Assembly (NCBI GenBank): GCA_000310025.1
Contig: FN649758.1
Location: 109,715-173,714 of the forward strand
DNA from: Ectocarpus siliculosus
Lineage: Eukaryota; Sar; Phaeophyceae; Ectocarpales; Ectocarpaceae
Direction: 5' to 3'
Length of the DNA: 64,000 nt
The stretch's first letter is position 1, and the number at the start of each line of letters is the position of its first letter. The notes below the pieces were generated by a model. It worked only from the letters and a program-made list of their open reading frames with translations, did no database searches and was not told where the DNA came from. Positions 49,901-62,959 of the stretch are shown here, one piece after another. The position numbers and the translations under genes are program-made.

Positions 49901-52900
49901 ACCCGAAAATGGCCGGGATGTTCGACCAAACCCATGGACACAATCACGGGTCGGACGCCAACCGCTGGCCGCTCGTATGTCGCCAATGAGAAAGCGGACG
50001 AAGCAGAGAACATGTCTATCTCTTAAATGCGTCTCGTGCGTGTCACCTATCGTGAGTTAGGTATTCATCCAGCTCTTCTTGATCATTTGCATCGAACGCC
50101 CGCTGTCCCCCCCAAGCAAGAGTTCCACCGCCGGCGGTGGGTACACCTCCGCCCGCCTACGCCCCCCGGTATTGAGGGCAGGGGGAAGGGCATTGCTGAC
50201 GTGTGCTTGTGTGCATGGGGTTTGGTCGAAAAGCCCAGATATTTTCGGGTAGGGGAAAGACAAACCGGGTACCCCTCCCGGGGGTGAGAAGCCAAGATCG
50301 GGTGCACCCGGTGGAAAGACGGTCAAGGTCGGGTAGGGGCGGGCGTCGGCCAATCAGATAGTGTCAGGCGGTCGTTCCCAGCATCGTCTTTGTAGGGGTA
50401 CCCGATTATGGCCGTGGTTGGACCGGGTTTACCCGAGTTTGGCCACTGCTCCCTTCGCAAATATAGATTCACTCTGATCACCACCCAGCTCTCACTCGTA
50501 CCGTACACGAAGCCTGGTACAGCAGATCCCCCCTGACCAACATGTCCTCATCCACACGCTCACTCTAATCCTTAAACGCACAGCCACCACAGCAGTAACA
50601 CGCACCGTGATATCATCATTTCGTGAGAGGCATGACGGGGTACGGTACCTTACCTGGTGTTTGGTCTCCTCCCTCAGTCGTCTCTGCAGCAGCTGCAACT
50701 CCGACAGTTTTTGAGCGTGGTCGGTCTTCCAAGACTCCTCTCGAGCCTTTAGCTGCCGTTCCCTCGCCCCTACTTCGGACAGCGCCTTCCGAAGCTTGCC
50801 CTCCAGCTGACGCGGCAAGCAGGTTGCGGGGGGGGAGAGAGAGAGCCGTTTCCAAACTTTTTCCAACAACAGCAGCTTTGAAGATGTTGAAGAAGCCACA
50901 AGTGCAGGGTTGAGCACCCACCCCCAGGGAAGTTGAGCTGGGTATAGAACGTCGTGTGATAGTAGAGTTTTACCCTCTGATGTTCATGAATGTTGTTTAG
51001 CCAACCTTCATGTACCATTCGTCGGACAGTGAACTCAAGTCTTCGGGCCGTCAGCTAGAAGGCGAGATATCGCTCGCACGAAGCATCAAACGAAAGGCTT
51101 CGCACCGGTTCGTTGCTTCAAAACCTCTGACAAACCCTTGCGCGGTTGCTACAACATCGTGCCATATGTTCAAGGTGTGCTAGCTACTTCAAGGAAGTAT
51201 GATGTCATCCATCGTCAACACGTGTCGACAGTCACAATCGAGACTTCGCAATGCAAGCAGCCGACAAAAGGAATCTCGTCAACGCCTATCGTGCAGCCGT
51301 ACGTTCTCCCGAGCTGCTGCCGCATTGGTTGCATCGTTACCGTGCACCTTGTACCGGTCTCAATATATCGAGGTCAACACAAGCAACACCGGCTACAAAC
51401 AGCACCTTCGAGTAGTCGGCTTGTGCGTGGCTCAGCTCTCGTCGTCTGGTCGCCTCCCTCGCCTCCCACTTCTGCTCGAGAGCTTCGTCCTGCACAGACA
51501 GACGCAACAATACATCAAGCGCACAAACGACGGCCAGACAGGAAGTGGAGTTCAACAGCATGAGAACAGGGGCCGACGATTCGAAATACGTTCATGGCCC
51601 ATCTTTTCGAGCCCCCGTGCACCCACCACGCAGCATCAATCAAAACATAACTCCGAAAAGAGAGGCTGATTCTTCTACGCCCATGCAACGCCTTTAGAAT
51701 TCATCGCGCACCTCGCAAAAAACGTTTGCAACGATCGACAAACGCTTGAGCTCACGAAACGGTTGTGACCGATGAGCGGACATGCCACAATATTTACCCA
51801 CAACGTTTCATTTTCCATTTTCCCTGACGTCAGCCGTTTCGATTCCCAAGGAACGACCAGCCACACACACACATGCCAGGTACGTCAAAACGCATCTTCT
51901 CCTACACTCCACACAAGCGCGGCCACATCATATCTCTGGAAATTCGAAGGTCCACATCGTGCCAAGAACCTTGCAAGGTCCCACAACGCACGCGTTGCCA
52001 CATTTCGCACATCACCTCTTCCCCGTCTATCATATTACCGCACCTTTTCCCGCAGGCGCTTGGCGAACTTGGCTTCCTCGACGACCCTCCATCTCTCCCA
52101 CTCCACTCGAGCACGTTCGAGATCTACCTCCGCTTCGGCCCTCGCTGCCTTCGCCTCTACCGCTGCCGCCGCTGCCTGTGGTAGTCCTGCCCCTGCCCCT
52201 GTCGCCATCCCTGTCCCCGTCGACCTCGCCTCTGGTGATTGTGCAGTTGGCGGCACTAGTGGCATCGGTGGTGCTGATGATGGCCGCATGGGATCGATGG
52301 TCTGGCTTAAGCCTGGAAGATTCGCCTACAGGAGGGGGGTAACGGGTAGGACGTCATGCAGCGAGGCAACAGATCAGCGTGGCGTCGGGTCCAGTCAAAC
52401 GTCGACCATTCTCCCTGTTTCTCGCTACAGTATTGATGGCGGACGGGCGTTTCCAATATTTGTGTCGCCGTGGGTGTCCATCCCCTGACAAGAAAATCAA
52501 GACACAACGGGCGCTAGGGCTGGACGAGCCTAGAGTAGAGTGGACTACTCGGGAGAGGGTGGGAGCGAAACGTCTTTACAAACCGCCAAGTGAATATGAC
52601 GCAACAAGCTTGTGGATGTCACGTCATGACTGGTGAAGTCAGCAAGTCATCGAACCAGGATGGCCAGTCAGGCAAACATGACCATAGAAACCAACCAAAG
52701 ATGTAAAGGGGGGGATTTTCGTTTCATGTGAGGCAGAGAGAAGGCGGGACTCCTCCGCTCTTTCCTGAAGCCATGCGGCGGCACTAACCTGATCGTTGGG
52801 GTCACCAGTAGGCCCCATGTCTTCCAGGAGAAGGATCACACGAAGGGAGCACAGCCGTGATGGCAGGGAAGACGGCGGCGATGTCGCCACTTGGTCGTTG

Positions 52901-53944
52901 TTATCGCGTTCGTTGTTGACGCTCGCCACAGTCAGGTATCGGTCCAAGACCTTGACCTCAACAGGGGATGATCCAGATGCGTTCCCGGGTGTGATAACGC
53001 CCGCCCTTTGCCGGGCCTTGAGGTGCGCTTTGAAGCCGGCCATGGACGTGAACGTCTGCCGTGTTCCGGCGCAGCAAGATGCCAACAATATCACGGAGTT
53101 ACGACAGTCGGGCGTTGGCATTATCGCGGCACCAGCAACTGCACCAGCACCAGCAATAGCAGCAACAGCAGCGGTAGCGGAAGCAACTCCAGGAGAGAAC
53201 CCAAGGGACCAAACATCCGACGGGTGATAACGAGTAAATGCGAAATAGGAGTCTTACAGCGGGTGTCGCCTACAAAAAACACCGACGCCAAGATAGTTTC
53301 AAGAGTCCATTCCAGAATTGCCATGGGCGCCATCATACTGTACGGTAGGCGAGAAACAGCATCATCACTATCGGCGCTGACACACCTTGCCGGTGTCTCT
53401 GCAGCGGAAGTACTGCGGGGGAGATTCCACGACATCCTGCAGGGGTATGGTAACAACCCCAACCTCCTCTTCCTTGAAACGATCCTTATTCCGAAGCGAA
53501 ACCACCTGGCACAAACCAAGCAACACGAAAGACAGAAAGGCATGAGCTTATTAATTGCGGACGGCGATGTCTCAGACAGAAACGCATGGCGGACCTGCAG
53601 TTCAAAGAGGGAGTGCGTAGAATCGATCAATCAGGGCGGCCGGTCGAGAGGTCTGGATGATGATATTCCTACGGAGACAACCAGGATTGGTGCGATAGGT
53701 GTTGTATCGGAAACGGCTATTGGCAACGGCAGAAAAACAGAAGAGAATGCATCAGTTATGCAAGGGTCAAAAACGTCATCACCGTGAGAGTCTTCGTGTG
53801 TGAAACACGACACCACAGTGCGTTGGGGGGGGGGGAGGGAGGGGTGCGTTGGCACTGGTACGGAATGGGGCCCTCATCCTGAATACACAGTTGGGGCGCA
53901 ACCCGTGGTACCGGTACATGTTCACGCTTTCGTCTCGACGGAAG

Positions 53945-53991
<47 letters not shown>

Positions 53992-56900
53992 TCACCATAC
54001 TCCTGTCCTGCACGGTAGCGGCGAGGCGGTCGAAGCTCATCCCGAAGGAGAACGTGCAGCACGAGTTCGAGAGAGGCGTGTCCATCCGGGGAGCCGCCCA
54101 CACCATGGAAGTTCGCACCGGAGCCGAAGTCCCGAAGTAAGGGTAGTGGTAACAGGCCACCTTCAAGGTGCACGTACGGCAACACAACACCTCCAAAAAT
54201 CAAAGACGGGTCGTGATTGTCGCGCAGATGCTGGAGCTAGTAGGGAGGGTACGGTAAGCACGCGGGTCGCGTGGCGGAAAGCAGTGCCACCTGTATAGAT
54301 GGGGGTACATCTCGAAGATCTGGAGAAATTCGTCTAGCGGTTTTCAGGTGGCCCGCAAGGCATGCGGTGCTGCATATGTTTCTGGGTGATCGTCAGCCCG
54401 TCGAAGTTCGAACGTCGTTCAAACCCCTCGGAAAGCCCAAGGAGCAAAAACACAAACACAACCGCCTTGTGGAGATGAACATTGTGGAGATGAACATTCG
54501 TAAACTTACCACGTAAGCCGCGTTCTCGAGGTCCTTGACCGATGCCAGGTTGATGGACATCCGATAGCGGCGCGGCACCGCGCCCCCCGCCACCGCCCCA
54601 CTCCCGACCACTGGCGGCTCCTCCGCCTGCACCCCCGTTGTCTTAACCGCGGCACCCCCCCCAATCCCTGACCTACAACCCCTTGCCCCCTCAAGGCCGA
54701 AGCTGTTTTCTCTTTCCTCCTCCTCGTCGTCTTCCAACTGCTCGCTCTCCTGTTCGAAAACCGCACCGTCTTCGGCCCCCTCCCCGGCCGGGCCGTCGTC
54801 TTTGTCTGTCAAGGACAAGCAGACGCGGCACGAGCCCACCTCGTTCCCTTCGGGTGACATGAGCTTGACGTTGACGTGCTGCCGACCGCCGCAGGCCGAG
54901 GAAGGCCACGGCACCACGCCCGTCGCGATCGTGACGTCACCGTGTCGGGCTCCAGAGCCGCCGAGCACCTGGACGGCCGCAAGGACCCCGCCGACGCCCC
55001 CCTCCCTTCCGGGGTTCGGCGGTTCCCCTTCCCACTCCCAGGTGATGGTCTCCAGGAAGTCGCTGTCTTCGGTGTCTACCTCCCCCCGCTCGCCGCAGCC
55101 AACCACCCGGAAGCTTTCCCGGAAGGACGCGGAAGGGTTAGCGTTAGCCACTCCCGCGATTGCATCGGTTGCCGTGGCCGCACCGCCGGTTTTTGCAGAC
55201 AGCAACAGCTCTCTCGTGGCGTCAGTGATTCCCACCAGAACACCGCCGCCGCCGTTGACGCGGTTGCTCAGCGCCGAACCGTCTCCGCTGCCTGGGTCAT
55301 CAACCGGCCTGAGCTCTAGCCGCTGCAGCGCCGCCGTGATGGCGACCGCCCGTCCAACTCTCTTCCCAACTACCGCAAGGCGCGACCATGTCTTCACGCC
55401 GCTCGCGCCGGCTGAGCCCTCGGTCCTGCCCATGGCCGCCGCTGCCGCCGTCGCCGTCGCCGGCCACAGCCCGCCGGCATCGGGGCTCCCAACAAGCTCG
55501 TCGCCAGGCCCAGGTTCGGAATCAGCCTTCGTCAGCTCGGCGCAGATGGAGACAACCGGGGGGTCCCGTGACTCTTCCTCCCCCCCTCCGTCGTACTCGT
55601 CTCGTTGCTGCGGGGCCGCCAGGGGCTCGCCGGGGAGGTGGAGCTGGAAGTCTCCCTCCATCCCGGTGCTGCCAAACTCGCACGTGCTGCGGCCCTGCCA
55701 CTCCTCTGTCGGTAGCAGCAGAGACATGTCCACGTCTGCGTGCGCCAGGATGCGTCCTTCCGTGCAGAGGTAGACCTGTACCGAAATTACGTCATCGGGC
55801 CGGATTCGCAGGAAACCCGCAATACGGCGCGCGAGCAGAAAAAAAAAACATAGCGAGGAGAAGGGAGAGGGGAGGGAAGCGAAGCTGGTTGTATTCTTGT
55901 GTCGCCCGCTCAACGCCGAACGAGGGTGGTGCGAGCTAACCGTAAGGATCGTTGGTACTGCGAAATAGCGTGTTTGAACGCATGGTAGCCCCACCAGACT
56001 CTGATGTTTGCGGCGTCATATTTCCTGGAATGGGGTCGATTAATGTGCAGCAGTGTTGCTTGCTGCGTATACCAGTGGCCTCTTCGCTATGTGTACTGCG
56101 CTTGAAGACTAGACTACACAGCTTCCCCGGTGCTCCAAATATCGCTACAACATATAACCGCAAATATCCCGTTTACAGAGCGATTACGCAAGTAAGCCCG
56201 TCGCCTTCAACAGAAAAAACGAAAATATCACTTCCTCCTCCCGCCCACACATCTAGATGGACCCAAAATACATGTAGATACGTGTGCGCGCAGCAGAAGA
56301 GAAAGAGGCTTGCATGATACATCATCAAAGCGCGACCCTTGCGAACAACATCCACTGACCTGCAGCGGCGGGGCCTCGGCCAGGAAGCGGCATAGCCCCT
56401 GCAGGGTCGCCCGCAGCCGAAAGGAGTCCATCATCGGCTCCAGCACCGCACCCCCCCCCGGCGGCGGCGGCCCCAAGCTCTCGAACCTATCCGTCTGCAC
56501 CACCACGCCGAAGATAGAGTAGCTCAGCCAGAACCCCGCGGGGCCACCCCCATCGCCGCCGGCCACCGCAGCCGCCAAACCTGACAGTCCCGCAGCCCCC
56601 TTGACGGAGATGGCTAGCGAGAACGTCCGGGCGTCCTGCCCGTCCGCGCCCGGCCCAACCGGTAGGGCGTCGAGGTCGGACACCGCGTCGACAGCAGTCG
56701 AGGCTGCTAAAGGCGCCTCGGCTTCGGAGGCGGTGCTGTCGACCCCGGTATGGACGGCAACCTCGTCGTCTTCCAGCCCTGCTGCTGCTGCGGCAGCGAC
56801 GGGTAACGGCATCGTTCGTTCCGACGCGGCCGTCGGAGAACCACCTTCGAAGCTTGCTCCCGAAGCGGGGAGTTTCGCCGAATCATTCCCCCGGTGACCG

Positions 56901-58033
56901 CCCGTGCCGCTGTTCGGTCGGCCTTGTTGCTCGTACCCTTCTCTACCCGGGTCCTCCTGCGGGTCGCGCGCCATGGCCAAGCTGGAGGATATCAGCACCT
57001 CCGCGGGGCTGGCGCCCTGGAGCTTGACCCAGCGCTCTTGCTGACGCTGCCCGGCGAGGTCTCGCATGTCGACGATGAACCAGCCCACCGAATCGGAGGT
57101 GTCCATTGTGGGGGAGTTGGGGTCGGTGACGTACACGTGTACCTGGAAATGGTTGCGGTTGGGGGGGTGTTGGGAGTGAAAATAAACGAGAGGTGCGAGG
57201 GAAGTCGCTGTCGGCTGGAAAGAACAAGAACGCAGGGCGTTTCCAACGGTGACAGAAGAAGAAATTCTCATGGAATGTTGGGTTCCAAAGGGATTGGTTC
57301 TTGTTTTTTTTGCCTCTCTGTCGTTGAGCTTCGTTCACCTCGCTGATGCTCCTATGTACGTACAACGCGGACAGGAGCAGCAGTGCCCAAGCGGGCGCGT
57401 GAGAAAAAATACCCGCCGTAAATCCTTGTGCCATTTTGTACGGGTTTCAAACTCACACTTCGCTTCGGCGAGGCCTCCGACAGACGACGCTCCCGCCGAC
57501 AGCAACGGCCAAATGTGTGTTGCACACTCTACACTGCAATAAAAAAACTCTGGGAAATCACTGCAGCAAGAACATCCCAGGATTGGACTACGGCAAAGCC
57601 GTCGCTGTTGCTCCAAGTATGCGCAACGCTGGGCCACTCTACGAATTCAAGCGATCTACTAACTACTTCAAACTGCTGTCCTGGTTCTTCCGTGGCTAAG
57701 TAACCTCACCTTGCAGACAGGGGTGTACGCCTTGACCTGCTTGAACTGTTGCTCAGGTAGGCTCCACGACAGCTTGTCCGCGCCCCGCAGCCACGTCGCC
57801 TGGCGAGACCTCACGCCTCTGCCCCATGCCGAGTTCCCCGTTTCTCGCGTCTCGTTGGCGATGTTTGCCTGCGCTCTCAAGCACCTCCGGTAGTCGACGC
57901 TCCCCCGTCCATGCTGATGCCCGTGCTGTTGCCCGTGCTGTCTGAGCGCTAGTTCCCTCTCCTTTTCCTCGTTGAAAAACGACTGCGGGAGGTGTCGCAG
58001 CGATCGCACTACCACGGTGATCTCTTGGAGCAT
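46926..58033 (-). CDS. CEP120: CEP120-like centriole assembly protein, 13 exons
   Basis: Exons in coding order: 58033-57710, 57142-56360, 55775-54510, 54160-53996, 53505-53386, 53055-52789, 52325-52044, 51489-51406, 50806-50654, 49259-49056, 48606-48508, 48210-48077, 47421-46926. Every junction is GT-AG and in phase, giving about 1,458 residues (animal CEP120 is near 1,000). C2-type regions: about 1-170 (ITVVVRSLRHLP; VGWFIVDMRDLAGQ), 279-430 (FWLSYSIFGVVVQTDRFESL) and 770-975 (RYRMSINLASVKDLENAAYV, YHYPYFGTSAP, SLRVILLLEDMG). Coiled coil from about 1045 (LEGKLRKALSEVGARERQLK; EQLRLEYLAREERF). The C-terminal signature is RRLIEWRDELLATGMYTPQN followed by VSELNRRI. Length excess lies in Gly/Ala/Glu-rich linkers, chiefly the 1,266-base third exon. 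In animals CEP120 acts at daughter centrioles and promotes centriole elongation; here it suggests basal-body assembly for flagella. Met 58033 is the first start in frame with the C2 strand. Confidence 0.88.
53943..53990 (+). repeat. (CAGA)n microsatellite beside a splice donor
   Basis: About 12 tetranucleotide units. On the coding (minus) strand it reads CTGT repeats starting immediately after the GTGAGT donor of intron 4 of the CEP120-like gene. Confidence 0.95.
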
Positions 58034-58977
58034 CGTCTGCTGTTAGAAGTCTCGCTGCTGCCGAACCAGCAGCAGCAGCAGCAACAGCAACAGCAACAAG
58101 GCAGGCTGCTGTTTTCGTCCCCTGTTCCCTGTGGCTATTCGGGCCTGATTCATGGTACACATGAGATAAACCCAGATGTTTGGCGACGAGGGAATTGGAA
58201 CAGGAACGGGGGATGTTCGTCAAGAGGGGGGTATCCTGCCGTAGTAGCGCACACCACGAAAGCCTGCACTCCAATCAAAAACAGCTGCTTGCATTTCCAT
58301 CTAACCCGGCACACGGTCTTGATTCTCTCTCTCTCTCTTGAAGGTTTCTCTGTCTCTGTTGAAGGTGTAAGCAGCTCCGACCAATGGGCACTCAAAAAAC
58401 AGATAAATTCTCTTGGCGCGCATGCAATACAGTGTACTTTCGCTCCCAATGGGATAATGGTGAAGGTGCAGCCTACCCTTCCCGTGCATGTGCCTGTCCA
58501 CAATGCGATCCTACAGAAGTAGACTACTTAGCCGAAATTCGTGACAGCTATCTTGAATATTATACTTCCGTAGTGTCACCGGTTACCGACCTACTTCGTA
58601 TTCAGTACACAGTATACAGCCGCACGGTTTCGAAGCTAGAATACCAACTGCTGTGAACCCCCGTAGCGGGCATTTGTCAAGTGTCGATAGGATACCCGTA
58701 GGATACGCCAAGTTCGTCGCATTTTGGAAACGGCATTTCGAGTGACATCCTGCACAGGTAGAAGGTTAACGTTAACGTGCCGAAAACGTGCTGTACGTAA
58801 CTCCGAAACATTGTGGCTGTAGCGTCAATGGCTTGACAACCGCTGCGCGCGCATGTTGTGTGTGCATGGGTGTTGCTCAGATTGAGTTCCGAATCTCCTA
58901 GCGCATCACCTCAAACCAGGGGGGTAAAACTGTAATGGAGTTGTCTGTCAGTAGTTTCCCTGCGATGGTGGAGTACC
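58034..58977. other. Upstream region of the CEP120-like gene
   Basis: A CAG/CAA-rich microsatellite lies at about 58062-58110, probably in the 5' untranslated region or promoter, and a CT run near 58330. No gene is supported between here and the transposon. Confidence 0.5.
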
Positions 58978-58979
58978 TA

Positions 58980-59004
58980 CCGTAGGTTGCATAAGATATC
59001 ACAC
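58980..59004 (+). repeat. Left terminal inverted repeat
   Basis: 25 bases pairing with 63337-63361, with a single T/C mismatch at position 20. It is followed by 'cacacccc' subterminal motifs to about 59180. Confidence 0.9.
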
Positions 59005-59222
59005 TTTCATTAGATACCACACCCCCTCAGAAAACGTACACAATACCACACCCGTGTGCTATTTTTTTCAGCCCCCCAAAAAACGTCATTTTATCACACG
59101 GTGACATAAGATACCACACCCCCTGAAGTTGGGAGGCATTAAATCGACGGAGCCCCTGCTTATCACACGGTGTGACAACGTGAGGACAGAGATCACGACC
59201 ACACCACCTGCTCGCAAGAGCC

Positions 59223-62200
59223 ATGGAGGCGGACAATGTCGTGGAGGGTGGTGCAGTTAGCAACCCTGCTGAAAGCCCCGCGGCTCAGACTGCAGTGGGT
59301 AAGACTCCAGCGGCGGCCCCACGCTCCATAGCGTCCTTCTTTCCACCCGCCCCGGGGGAACGTGGGGCTGCTCGGACGACTCCCTCAGCAGCCGCACATG
59401 ACACCGCACGTACTGCTGAGGCCCGCTCAATAGAATCTACTGCTACTGAGACTCCCACAGCACCGGCTGCGCCTGCCACCGCGGGTGCCGCTGAAACCTG
59501 CGAAGCAGAACCTACTGCTGAGAATCCCGCAGCACCCACACCTACACCCGAAAAGGCAGCTCTCCCGCCAACCACCAACACCCTGAGCGCGGCTACTGCT
59601 GAGAACCCTGCAGCAGCACCGCGCTGCGGAGAACCATCGTGCACCAACAAGCCCTTGTGGGCAGAGCCAGGGAAGGATATGCCGGAGTTTTGCGGCAGGC
59701 ATGCGAAGTCTGGGGACGTCTACATCAAAATAAGGTGTGCGCAGAGCGTCTTGCAGTTTGCAGCACATGGGTGTTTGTGAGGATTCTCATGGCTCAAGCA
59801 AACCAAAGAACATGCCACGCCTGATTGCCTGATCGATAACCAGATCGAAAAAATAATGTGATTTTGACGTCGTGTCGTCGCGCTCGCCTCACTGTACATT
59901 GGCATGTACACACTACATTTACATGTAGTTCATATATTGTGGTGTGGGCGAAATGTTTACTGGATTATTTTTTTCACACACACGACACGTTTCCGCATAC
60001 CGTTTTTTGTGTTTGTGATGTTTCGGTAGGAAGACTGCGAAACCCGTACCCAACACGTGCAAATATGTAAACATAACCTCGACAGCAGTTCGTGCCTGTT
60101 TGTGTGAGATACGAAATAGGTGCCGTCAGCTGGTCACCCTCTGTACCTTGCAAGCGTGGACGACATGACTCTCAACCTGGTGGCCGTTGTCAGAGCTATC
60201 CGCTAGCCATCGTATTTTTGGTACGTTTGCCTGATGGTCGTTGGAGCGAGCGCATTGTTACAGATACTGCACTTAACGACACGTATGCTACATGTTGTGT
60301 TGCTTCCTCGAACTCATGCGCTTTTCAGGAACGTGCACCTGCCTGAAGCACCGACGACAGCAGCCGCAGCGGCGCCCGTCGGCGACGCCATGTTTCCTGG
60401 AGAGTCAGAGGAGTGGACAGATGGTTTCGGTGGGCGTCTCGACGGCACGCCGGCCGAGGGCAAGGGCAAGGGAAAGAGGAAAAGAGAGCCGCTGGAATTG
60501 GAGCCACCAAACTTCCCCATTAAGTTTGGTGGTGGCCAGAAACGCAAGCGGTACGATTTGGAATTCAAAGTAAACGCCATTAAGTACGCGACCATGCAAG
60601 CCCGGGGGCGCAGGGGCCTAATGGAACCATCGGTGTGTCGTATGCGCAACGAGTGCTTGGGATTCCCGAGAAGATCATACTCTCTGCGTGGACAAAAGAC
60701 AGAACAAAGTACGAGAAGCAGCTGTAACAGGCAGACCAGCTCGGGGCCAAACGCAAGAAGAAAGCCCGGAGCGTGAAGTCGTTCAGAACGGGGAGGGTTA
60801 GGTCAAACGCTGAGGCCGAGCTCGAACTTCTCGACTGGATCAACGATGTTCGTTCGGAAGCCACCTCTGCCCGCGTCTCTACAAGGATGATCAAGAACAA
60901 GGTGGTATCGCTCAACTCGCTTTGGTTCGGCCCGAGGCCTGCAGCGAACGACCTGGGGGGCAGTAGAAAGTACCGCAACAAGCAGACTCACTGGTGCAGG
61001 AGGTTCCTTAGGAAGAACCGGTTGTCATTCCGGGCGGTTACCAGGCAAGGCCAGAAACTCCCTTCCGGGTGGCCTGCGATTGCCATGAAAGCCGTCAAGG
61101 AATGGAGGGCGCTTCGTCACGGAGGAATCGACGGTGGGGGAGGACGGAGCATGGGGGGGGCAACGAGCAATGCGCCTTCGAAGCCACCTCTGTTGTTCAA
61201 GGAGGAGCAGAGCTACAGCATGGATGAAACTGCTGTGTGGATGGAGCCCGCTGGCACGTCGACCGTGACGGTGAGTTCAATAGTGTTGCTTCGAGTCATG
61301 TGCCTGTCTGGTCGTTTCTTGGCATTCCGTGCAAACAGTGGGCATTGTGATGCAATATTTCTTGCCGTACGTACTCAGTGTCCAGCCAGTAAGGCTAGAC
61401 GACGTTGGTATTGCGCTTATGCCGGGTTAGAAGTTTCTTACCATTCGCATCCCATCATCGCTGTACTGCAAAACCCATACGTTGCTTTGTGCGTGAAGAG
61501 CTGTCATTCTCATCTACAAAATCGACTTTTTTCGTCGCCTCTGCTTTCTCTATTGCTTATTGCTTTTTATTTTTGTCGTTCGCAGCACACCGGTCAGAAA
61601 GAGGTGGCCATCAAAACCGGTGGAAAGGAAAAGTTGCGGATCACTGCCGTGCTTGCAGCAAACATGAAGGGCGGCAAACTCCCGGCGCTGCTCATCTTCA
61701 AGGGTAAGCCTACGGCGCCGGGCAAAAACCCCGCTGCCAACAGCATCGAACGAGAGTTCAAGGTGGGCAAGGACAAGAAGGGGATAGTATACCCTCAGAG
61801 CGTTGTGTACGCCGTGGACGACAAGGCGTGGCACACGCAGCGCGTCTTCAGGGATGTTTGGCTCCCCCAAGTGTGGAACCGGCGCCCGGGTCGCGAGGGG
61901 GTCCTGGGCAACTACCGTCAGCCGGACACGCTGCTATCGTGGGACGATTACACCGTGCACAAGACATCCCTGTGCAAGGAAGCGATGGACAAGTCCAACA
62001 CGAAGCTGTTTTTTGTCCCCGGAGGCCTAACGCCCAAGATCCAGCCTTGCGATGGACTTATCAACAAGCTGTTCAAGTCCAACATGTCCAGGCTCTACGA
62101 TGACCACATGGCCTCCACCGACGCCGTGCGCAACGACCGCGGCTACCCGGATCCCCCATCGAGGGGATTGCTCGCGCAGTGGGTGAAGAAAGCGTGGGAT

Positions 62201-62525
62201 GAAGTGGACCCTGAGAGCATCCGTTCGAGCTGGAGGAAGGCTGGCATGACCCTTGCCTTCGATGGATCTGAGGACGAGGCGTGGGCCAACAAGGAGCTCA
62301 AAAAAATCCGACGCCCAAGGGAAACCACTTCGTGCAGACGGCGACGCGGCCGATGCCGGCGTGGAGGAGGCTGGCCCATCGGAGGAGGGGGAGACGATGG
62401 CCGACTTGTTGGAGGTGTTGGAAATCGACGACGATGACAGCTCGGGAGATGGCGAAGGCAACGATGACTCGGAGGTTGAGGTCATGGCAGACTTGCCGGG
62501 GGCGGACGTTATTTGCATAGACTGA
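59223..62525 (+). pseudogene. pogo-like DDD transposase with N-terminal EsV-1-7 zinc motif, three lesions
   Basis: Exons: 59223-59734, 60329-61270, 61586-62525, with GT-AG introns of 594 and 315 bases and agreeing phases; about 797 residues if unbroken. Exon 1 is an Ala/Pro/Thr-rich tail region with a PIP-like box (SIASFF, residues 35-40) and one C-X4-C-X16-C-X2-H motif (Cys135, Cys140, Cys157, His160), the exact EsV-1-7 spacing. Exon 2 has a basic, NLS-like start, a CENP-B/Psq-type helix-turn-helix ([15 protein letters not shown]) and a second DNA-binding region ([17 protein letters not shown]). Catalytic Asp: SMDETAVW (61223), [10 protein letters not shown] (61943) and [10 protein letters not shown] (62051), a DD35D layout. 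The C-terminus is acidic. Lesions: a frame change in the G runs at 60604-60616, TAA at 60725-60727, and a frame change in A7 at 62300-62306. Host-derived or sequencing errors cannot be excluded for the homopolymer sites. Confidence 0.85.
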
Positions 62526-62959
62526 GGTGTCTTGTCTGGTATCTACCTACCGTAGTTGCATGCCATGGTCAAGTCAACCAAAGCTGCTATTCGAGCCAAT
62601 TTGTCCTGGGTTTCATATGTTTCGGTAGTCGCTTGTCCTCATGGTTTCTAGCTTTGGTTGATATGTAGCTGGCACTTGCTTGCGTCCTATGTGGTTCCAG
62701 CTTGAGTGGTGAACGCAAGTCTTGCAAGTGGTTGCGTCGTCCAGGTGCCTGTGTGCTGTCGTTTTGTCGCACACAACACCGGCACAACCGCTATGAGGTA
62801 TCGGTTCTACGTCTTCGTTGTGTACCTATGCGAAGAATATCCAAAGGATACTGCGAAGATGCACGTGGGAAAGCATGTACGTGATGGAGTGGTGTGAGCC
62901 ATCCTAGCTATCACACCTGTTTTACACCCCTTGACGCCCTTTGTACGTGGGTGCCTCCT

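Noticed and set aside
61271-61585. Reading the 554-codon frame through as continuous transposase
   Set aside because: The 315-base segment is a multiple of three but has GT-AG ends, a poly-pyrimidine tract and unrelated composition; it is an intron.
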